Shown here: one piece after another, positions 6,834-12,599 of the stretch
How the letters are laid out: the number at the start of each line of letters is the position of its first letter
How positions within the stretch are numbered: the stretch's first letter is position 1
Assembly: GCA_004151065.3 (NCBI GenBank)
Contig: NWUY0304300931.1
Location: 1,394 to 13,992 of the forward strand
Direction of reading: 5' to 3'
Source of the DNA: Larix sibirica
Lineage: Eukaryota; Streptophyta; Pinopsida; Pinales; Pinaceae
DNA: 12,599 bases
Translations under genes and position numbers: made by a program
Notes under the pieces: generated by a model
Seen by the model: the letters and a program-made list of their open reading frames with translations, nothing else
Told to the model about the DNA's origin: nothing
Database searches by the model: none

Positions 6834-8785
6834 TTACGGATCCATTTCACGCCCATGAACCATGATTACAAGCTATCTCTTTTCCTATGCTCTGACTGCT
6901 TCTAGCTTTGTCTTTCCTCCTGCTGTCTTTGCTGGTTAAACCCCCGCTTCTCCATCTCGATCTATGGGATACGCTCCAACGGGCATGGGGTTAACTAAGT
7001 CCATTTGCACTCCAGTACCAGAGATGGTTGATCGAGTACCAGGAGCACAGTCAGCATATTAACTAGATTGAGAGCCTGTAGGATCCCTCCCATTTCGAGA
7101 ACCATAGCCTGTTTCAAATCCGATTGTTGAACCTATTTATTTAGTTGCTTAGCTTAGGCTGGATGAGATGCTTAGGCTAGAGGGTTCCGGCTGGATCCGT
7201 CGCTGATGGAACTGTGACCACATGAGCTATGTATGTTGTAGCTACTTTTTTGTGTGAACCGTTTCGACATGAGTTCATGATTGACTGGATGTTCCTCTGC
7301 TGGTGATCTCTGGTTCATTCGCTCGGTCAACTTCAACCTTGGCTGCTTGCTTCTCTGGATAATCTATATAAAAAAAGCCTTGCTTCCTCTTACTCTGTGG
7401 ATTCAGGGACCTAAACACCCAGGAATGTGGGCATCCCCCGGTAACTTGCACCCATACTATATGATGCTACCCCCTGCCCTCCCTACAGGGTAAACTGCTT
7501 CAACCACTCGATCAACTACGAGATCAAGAGAGCTGGCACTGGTGAAAATGCAGGATAACCCCGGATCTGGAGATTACTCTTACCACCTCACTTTCATTCA
7601 TTACTAACAATACACTTAGATGATAGGAGCTACATTAAAGCTATGAAATACATGTTTGAGCAAAAGATGGGATATTTGGGGTGCAGGGCTTTATCTAGTG
7701 TTTATCCTCTGTTTTTTACCCATCTAATGAGCTCTAGGGTCCCTACGATTGCGAGTAGGAAGTGGTGGACATATCGTTCGTAACAAATGCTAATAAGGTG
7801 GAGGTCATTGAAGTGAAGGGGGTGCGGGGGTTTGCATCAATCTATCAACATGGCTTGCAGTTATCTATTCATGTGTGTAATCTAGCTAGGTTGTTGATGG
7901 TTTTTGCTAGACTCAATGAATAGGCTGCTAGTTGGTTGATGGATTATTGATTCAGTCGTTCTCTCACACCCAATGGTTACCCCCTTTCGCTCCCGTTTAC
8001 CCGTCACTCCCAGTTTGACTGAGTTTTCGGGCCTTCGCTCTTACAATACTAGATTCCTTTACTTGATGATGGATCATTCAGACAGAAGGAAATCGTAGTA
8101 TCGTGTTATTATATGATGCTGTGTTAATTATGATGCACTGTTCACATTGATTGATTATAACCGAAGTTGCTTATCGATCCTTATCATTGAGTGGACAGGC
8201 AGGGGCGCGCAACCCGAGGTTACGAGGTAAAAGCTGTGGTTCAAATAAATAGGTGGTTACTTATTTCCCCTCTATTCCAATTATATATCGTATATATAGA
8301 ACAAACACGTGTCAATCTCATACATATAATGATCTACGCCTCGGGTCTAACAGTCTTAATTTCCCTAAGTAGAGGATAAGGGGCTAAAGGGTTTCATTTA
8401 CCTAATAAAAAGCGAGGGAACACATTCATTTGGTTTCTGAATTCATGAATAGGGTCATCGATAAAAACAAAGGAGGTGGTGAGATGCTGTTGAAACCAAT
8501 TTCCTTTAGTTATAGTGTAATTTAGCTCATGCATTTTCGATGATTTCATGGCTTTCATGTACATGTAGCTCCATAGTAGATCCTGTCAATGAAGAAGCAG
8601 TGAGGGAAACGTGGTTAAAAGTAGTGTGGTTAAAAGAACCCTAATAAGAATGATAGGTTTGGGGTCCCCCGAGCTTTGAGAGATAAAGAGCAATAGGGAA
8701 AGATCACTCGGAATCCGCACTTGTTACCTGGGAATCCATAGATACGTTTGATAGGCTTTACCTGGTTGTCCTTTTTGCTTTCCTA
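6834..8785. other. No gene seen; scattered small duplications
   Basis: Almost 2 kb without a supportable gene. Small duplications include CTTAGGCT at 7153 and 7171, GGCTGGAT at 7157 and 7189, and GTGGTTAAAA at 8611 and 8625. Also seen are a near-palindromic AT run at 8282-8298 and the perfect palindromes ATTCATGAAT (8441-8450) and CATGTACATG (8556-8565). Frames at 7281-7493 and 8191-8379 are short, the latter opens only with GTG, and neither resembles a known protein. Confidence 0.5.
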
Positions 8786-8800
8786 GACCATAGAATGGTC
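8786..8800. other. Small hairpin GACCAT-AGA-ATGGTC
   Basis: A perfect 6 bp stem with a 3-base loop. An alternative pairing of ACCATA with TATGGT further downstream (about 8806-8811) would compete with it. Isolated and probably without function. Confidence 0.45.
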
Positions 8801-8916
8801 ATAATTTATGGTTCTACCGGATAGATATGCTCCGGTGGGTGGCACATAACTTGGTGTTACCACGCTGGGTGGGGTGCTTCCAGCTAGTACACTTAGCAGA
8901 CAACTAAAAAAGAAAG

Positions 8917-9285
8917 GCGAATCACTGAGTTGAAGTGCCCTATATAAGGCTCAATAACTTACTTTTTGAGGTAGACAACACTACTAGGTGAGCTATTTGA
9001 CCAGGAGAGGCAAACCATTGAGTTTGATAGTCAGTAAGCCCAATCGTTGGCTTAAGGAGGCAGGCACCACTCAAAGGTGTGAGCGGATTTCTATTTTGGG
9101 GGAAAATCGCTGTCAAGTAGCAAGAATACTAAATCACTGGCCTTAGAGGCTTGCTGACTTCCTAGGCTAGATATTGTACTTTTATTGGGTAAAACGTCTG
9201 AAATAAGTAAGTTTTTTATGTATTTATTCACCCCGGAATAGATAATTTCACCCATTTCCAAAAAAAAGGCTCAATCACTCACCTT
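8917..9285. repeat. Diverged GGC(T)CAATCACTGAGTT repeats
   Basis: Related text begins at 8917 (GGCGAATCACTGAGTT), 8948 (GGCTCAATAACTTACTTT), 9009 (GGCAAACCATTGAGTTT), about 9038 (GCCCAATCGTTGGCTT) and 9268 (GGCTCAATCACTCACCTT). GTAGACAAC and CAGACAAC also recur beside the first two copies. Identity between copies is modest, so this is a decayed family. No gene was found in 8801-9270. Confidence 0.55.
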
Positions 9286-9317
9286 GGAAGAGAAGGAATA
9301 GCTGGTTCCTGTTCCCG

Positions 9318-9610
9318 CAGTACTTGGATTAATCTGTTCCTGAGGAAGGGTTAGCTTAGGCTGTTCTGTGATTGGGTGAGCTTGTAGCGTGCTTATCCTG
9401 TTCCAGGTTCCATCTTTGGTAGGATTAAGGTTCTTTTTTTGTTCAAGGAATTGCACCAATACATAGTTTACCAGGTTCCATTTTGACTTGTAATTATCGT
9501 TCATCCCAGTACTGGTTGTAGCCTGTTCGAGAGGTCGAAAGTACCTTGTACCAGTACTCATTTTAGTTGGGTTTACAATAACTGTAATTGGATTAATAGG
9601 TATTCCAGTA
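9318..9610. repeat. CAGTACT / CTGTTCC motif cluster with open minus frame
   Basis: CAGTACT recurs at 9318, 9507 and 9552, with CCAGTAC again at 9605. A perfect 10 bp palindrome, CCAGTACTGG, lies at 9506-9515. CTGTTC or CTGTTCC, and GGTTCCAT or GGTTCCTG, recur between them. A minus-strand frame runs from 9561 (first ATG; extendable to a GTG at 9630) to 9271, about 96 residues. It is rich in Thr, Ser, Pro and Gln because of the repeats, and I regard it as non-coding. Confidence 0.55.
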
Positions 9611-9630
9611 CAAAATAAGTAGTTATCCAC

Positions 9631-10457
9631 AGAGCTTTATATATTTGATGGGCCTGAGGTCCTAAGAGATAGTAGTGGCCCAATCTAATAAAACCTGAGG
9701 TTGCTTGAAACCACTTCTCATTTTACCTTTACATCCCTCATGAATATATAAAAAGGAAAGGAATAACCTGAAGGCAGTGTCATTACCCGTCACTAGTGCC
9801 TATGGGCCACCCCTAAAAGAAAAAATATATAAGTCGGGGTAATTATATGGACATAAGGGGGCACCTAGTAAGGCTTCTGAATCTAGATAAAGTAGTGTAA
9901 TATTTTACTTTCAAATATGCCCACACTAGTTAAGCTAGAAAGGGATGAACGTTCACCTGACACGCAGTAACCCTCAGGGGTTAGGAGCATATGGTTCTGA
10001 AGACACTCGGCTTTCACACTAAAACTGGAACCACAACTGGTGCTGCTGGGTAACTGGAAAAAAAACTACCCCCCCTCGTTCATATCTACTCATACATACC
10101 AGACACACATATGCTATACCACTGGTTCTCCAGCTGCAACTCCTGCTGACCACTTGTTCTCCAGTATATGAACCTACTCTCTAATCCTGCTTACTCTCAA
10201 ACAACAGCGGAAACTGCTACTTCAACTGCGGGAATGCTGGCTCCCGAACTTGTTCAACAGCTATAAATAAATACTTCCTCAACAGCTACCAAAAACTAAT
10301 AGCTAGATATACTCCAGTCTCCCTCCATCCATATATGCTATATGCAACTTGCTATTTATTTGGGTATTGGTGGGTGTGTTGGGTGAAACTGCAATCCATC
10401 AATCCATATACTACTTGTGATCAATACACTCTCACTATATGGTGACTGGAACCTGCT
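9631..10457. other. No gene seen; CTGG/CAACTG-rich in second half
   Basis: No coding or RNA signal. From about 10020 the words ACTGG, CAACTG, GCTGCT and TTGTTC(T)CCAG recur (for example CTGGAACCACAACTGGTGCTGCTGGGTAACTGG-like text cut into short pieces), which leads into the clearer array that follows. A run of seven C lies near 10070. Confidence 0.5.
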
Positions 10458-10631
10458 ATCACTGGTTTTCTATATACAATCACTGGTTGGATCAATCAAT
10501 ATACTTACTATCACTGGCTATTACTGGTTGCTTTTTCTTCTCCCGAGACCCAATACAGGTTGGTTGATTCTATCCCGCTGTCAAGAGACTATTACTGGTT
10601 GCTACTATTACTTATTACTGATTGCTACTAG
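10458..10631. repeat. AT(C/T)ACTGGTTGCT repeat, seven copies
   Basis: Copies begin at 10458 (ATCACTGGTT), 10479 (ATCACTGGTTGG), 10510 (ATCACTGGCT), 10520 (ATTACTGGTTGCT), 10591 (ATTACTGGTTGCTACTA) and 10614 (ATTACTGATTGCTACTA). A further CACTCTCACTATATGG-like partial precedes them. Two copies at 10510 and 10520 are directly adjacent. A 123-codon frame (10417-10788) opens with GTG and exists because the repeat lacks stops in that frame. I do not call it a gene. The sequence from 10632 to 10951 holds no recognisable feature. Confidence 0.7.
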
Positions 10632-10951
10632 TCCTGCTTGGTTGATCCGCAGCTGTTACCGCTTCTGTCCACACCTCTGCCACAGGAAAGGAAATACATA
10701 TTTTATTCAGCCAATATATATATGTAGATATGGGTATGCCGCTGTTATCTACCAGTGGATGGAGCTTGGTGATGCTGAATTAAAGTGAGCTAGCTCCCAG
10801 CCCAGCATATCAAGCGAGCATATCCAGCCGCGTGTTCAACCATATTTGTACGAAGTTCATCGCTGCAATACAATAACTTATTACATATTTGTCTCCATCT
10901 AAGGTCCAGGCAAGGATATTTATATTTATATATTTGGATGTGCGGATGTGA

Positions 10952-11978
10952 TTATTCTATTCTTTGTTGTGTGCGCTGACGATCATGGCGCTGCTTGGCA
11001 CGGGCTTGGGCTGCCTTTTAAGGCTTCGGAGACCTGGAGTTGCTTGCTTCTGTGCCAATGTTTGAAGGAACTGCTGAGCTGAGCGCTGTTCACGCTGCTG
11101 GTGTGCAGACCCCGAAGGATCCAGAGTGAGAGGTAGCTCAGAGGGCGCAAAGGGTTGGCAGACTTCAAAGGGGGAACATCCAGTGGAGGAGTGAATGGAA
11201 CGATTGTAACTGTGCTGAAGAATGTGGAGGTAAGTATCCCATTGACAATTTTCATAAAAGAAATGCGGAGGGCATGGACAAGGGAACGATTGACCACTTC
11301 TGTTTGGTCATCAGATTGGGGGTGGAAAGAGGTAGAGAAACAAAGGTGAAAGCCGAGAAAAGACCACAACGTCTTCCAGAAAGAGCTTATAACAAAATAA
11401 TCTCGATCAGAAATCATGCTGCTGGGGAGTCCAAAATGGGGCCATATGTGGGTAAAGAAGAGATCGGCGGTCTGGGCTGCGGAAGTAGTCTCGGTGCACG
11501 GGATAAAAATGGCCATTTTATAGAAGCGACAGACCACAACCCAAATGGCATCATGTTTCCGCAATGTAAGAGGAAGGCCACTGAAGAAATCCATGGAGAT
11601 GGATTCCCAAGGTCGGGAAGGAAGAGGGAGTGGTTTATACAGCCCATGTTTGCGGTTAGATGGCTTACTTTGGCTACAGAGAGGGCAGGCTCAGATAAAT
11701 TGATAAATCTGCTTCTGCATAGCAGGCCAAAAGAAGTGACGCTGCAGATGATGGAGCGTTTTAGTTTTCCTAAAATGTCCCCCGTAGGAGGAGGCATGAG
11801 CTTCCCGGATCAAAAGCAACCGATCATCCGTTTGGGGCACACACAGTAGGTTCAGCTTGTATAGCCAACCCTCGCGAATAGTATAGTCCAGAAAAGGTGT
11901 CTGGTTTACCACTGTAGATTTAAGTAAGGCCTCCCAAATAGGACCAAAATACGGATCAGTAGCATAAAAGCCTTTCAA
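10952..11978 (-). pseudogene. pol: Integrase of Ty3/gypsy element, broken
   Basis: Integrase joins the element's cDNA ends to host DNA. The N-terminal HHCC zinc finger is recognisable: the two His are in HASSYGGH, and two Cys of CPLC lie 29 residues further on (codons at 11676-11687). A TGA at 11691-11693 falls just before those Cys. The core then reads on in the same frame. Its D,D-35-E triad is intact: Asp at 11589-11591, Asp at 11406-11408 (SDRD) and Glu at 11298-11300 (QTEVVN), with exactly 35 residues between the last two. Near 11253-11267 the frame shifts. The next conserved block, of the form YNxSxHxSTGxSPFE, lies at 11164-11208 in the new frame. A probable third shift near 11005-11025 leads to a basic stretch, ARAKQRHDR, ending at TAA 10952-10954. 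The expected GPY/F domain is missing. The antisense 191-codon frame (11274-11849, plus) is a shadow of this gene. Confidence 0.93.
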
Positions 11979-11979
11979 C

Positions 11980-12172
11980 TGTCATAAGATGCACAGCGTA
12001 CCTCTAATATATGAAGGACCCGCACAGGAGGTCGACTGAGCAAATCAGCCATCTGATTCAAAGTGCCTTTCTTTTATTTAATAACTAAATGGAACTGCTG
12101 GATGTACGATGCCCACTTGAAATGGCGCTGCTCCTGCATCTTAGATTGATAATGAAAAATGAGAGGGTGGTG
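11980..12172 (-). pseudogene. pol: RNase H C-terminal remnant of retroelement pol
   Basis: This is the end of the RNase H domain and its connection to integrase, which in an active element degrades the RNA of the RNA-DNA hybrid during reverse transcription. The visible text starts near 12172 with HHPLIF, runs through QSKMQEQRHFKWASYIQQF (the family-typical 'SK.QQ.RHFKW..YLQQFH' block), and hits TAA at 12074-12076 where the family usually has Tyr. Beyond the stop the same frame continues with the family-typical MADLLSRPP at 12026-12052. Upstream of 12172, an open frame to 12283 shows no recognisable RNase H sequence, so the catalytic part of the domain is absent or rearranged. A one-base loss near 11976 takes the following integrase out of this frame. 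Non-functional. Confidence 0.85.
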
Positions 12173-12557
12173 CTGCCTGCACATTCTTAGGAGGCTTCTC
12201 TCACGCCTCTGGCTGCAACTCCTTTGCCCCGCAGCTTGATACATGTTGGACCACCGCACATCTTCGTCCTTCAATACGTTCAATTATGCCGATCTACTGA
12301 AACAAGCACATATTTCACCATCGCCTAGGTAGGGCTAAGTCCGTGGCTCTCCCAAGTCTTCATGTGACTCTGGACCAACTTCAATCTCATTCCCCATTCT
12401 GCTCCTTCTCTTCTCCACAGCAAGTCCCCATTAGAATTATTGGACGTTTCAAGATTCAAAGGCTAATTCTCTTAAATTGGACTATTATTTACTAAATGGC
12501 TAATCTCTCTGTCTTATCCTTTTTGTACAGAGGATGTAGCATTTCTGACCAAACTAT
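12173..12557. other. No gene seen
   Basis: Flank of the retroelement with no recognisable pol sequence. Two pyrimidine tracts ending in CAG (CTTCTCTTCTCCACAG near 12420 and TTATCCTTTTTGTACAG near 12530) resemble nuclear 3' splice sites, but no matching exon or 5' site was found. Confidence 0.5.
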
Positions 12558-12591
12558 GTTGATTCTCCGTCTCATCTTGTTGATTCTCCGT
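12558..12591 (+). repeat. 13 bp direct repeat at window end
   Basis: GTTGATTCTCCGT is present at 12558-12570 and again at 12579-12591, separated by CTCATCTT, giving a period of 21 bp. It may be the start of a longer array cut by the window edge. Confidence 0.8.
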
Positions 12592-12599
12592 TATCAAGT

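Larger units (their letters stand above)
10952..12172 (-). mobile_element. Ty3/gypsy LTR retrotransposon fragment (pol 3' part)
   Basis: An internal piece of the pol polyprotein gene of a plant Ty3/gypsy (Metaviridae-type) element. In transcription order it contains the RNase H tail (12172 to about 11980), the integrase HHCC zinc finger (about 11796-11676), the DDE catalytic core (11594 to about 11265), and the integrase C-terminal region ending at TAA 10952-10954. No LTR, primer-binding site, polypurine tract, gag, protease or reverse-transcriptase core is in the window, and no target-site duplication could be recognised. Homology fades at both ends without any terminal structure, so this is a truncated, non-mobile relic. 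The coding frame changes from frame to frame and contains two stops. The amino-acid similarity to the family is strong and spans several independent motifs, so the identity is secure. The clade within Ty3/gypsy is not determined. Confidence 0.95.

Noticed and set aside
11414-11797. 127-codon minus frame between the integrase pieces
   Set aside because: It lies in a different phase from the integrase text covering the same bases and shows none of its motifs. It is a shadow frame.
11274-11849. 191-codon open frame on the plus strand
   Set aside because: It is exactly antisense to the retroelement integrase, whose conserved motifs are all on the minus strand. The frame has no similarity of its own that I can see.
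12405-12535. Nuclear-type 3' splice sites (pyrimidine tract plus CAG)
   Set aside because: Two good-looking acceptor motifs, but no open exon follows and no 5' site or branch context can be tied to them. Kept only as a reason not to exclude a nuclear origin.

Overview
The window is almost certainly plant DNA, and I found no intact recognisable gene in it. It is moderately AT-rich. I could find no tRNA, no rRNA and no exon of a known mitochondrial, plastid or bacterial gene on either strand. It is full of short, locally confined, imperfect duplications. A decayed piece of a Ty3/gypsy LTR retrotransposon (about 10952-12172, minus strand) is the only sequence whose ancestry I can state with confidence. 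This combination fits intergenic DNA of a large seed-plant (perhaps gymnosperm) mitochondrial genome. Nuclear intergenic DNA of a plant is a real alternative that the sequence alone does not exclude.

Layout. 24-410 (minus) holds an ATG-started 128-residue open frame, the best-looking unassigned ORF. 494-706 is a degenerate array of roughly 16-23 bp units that contains a higher-order 43 bp unit. 792-1051 carries scattered CGAGGT motifs, followed by small tandem duplications. 2031-2421 is a set of GATGCC modules. 2676-2960 is a pyrimidine-rich stretch with CTCGATC motifs. 3025-3152 has four copies of CTTACAAGAA, 3346-3437 has TGGAAGG units and 3761-3920 has ATATGG/CCGAATAT units. 4560-5560 holds a family of roughly 50 bp diverged repeats built on 'CTTACCTTACAAA..GAAGGTGC'. 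6722-6833 holds a duplicated module with a 9 bp hairpin inside it. 8917-9285, 9318-9610 and 10458-10631 carry three further local motif families. 10952-12172 is the retrotransposon fragment. The window ends in a 13 bp direct repeat. The stretches between these blocks hold nothing I can name.

How the parts work together: there is no operon or pathway here. The retroelement runs RNase H tail, then integrase zinc finger, then integrase catalytic core, then integrase C-terminal region, all on the minus strand. It is broken by two stop codons and two, probably three, frame changes. No LTR, primer-binding site, gag, protease or reverse-transcriptase core is visible. Everything else is best read as non-coding sequence shaped by repeated short duplication and mutational decay. 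I did not find a new functional system. The most distinctive property is that each few-hundred-base block has its own private, decayed repeat motif.
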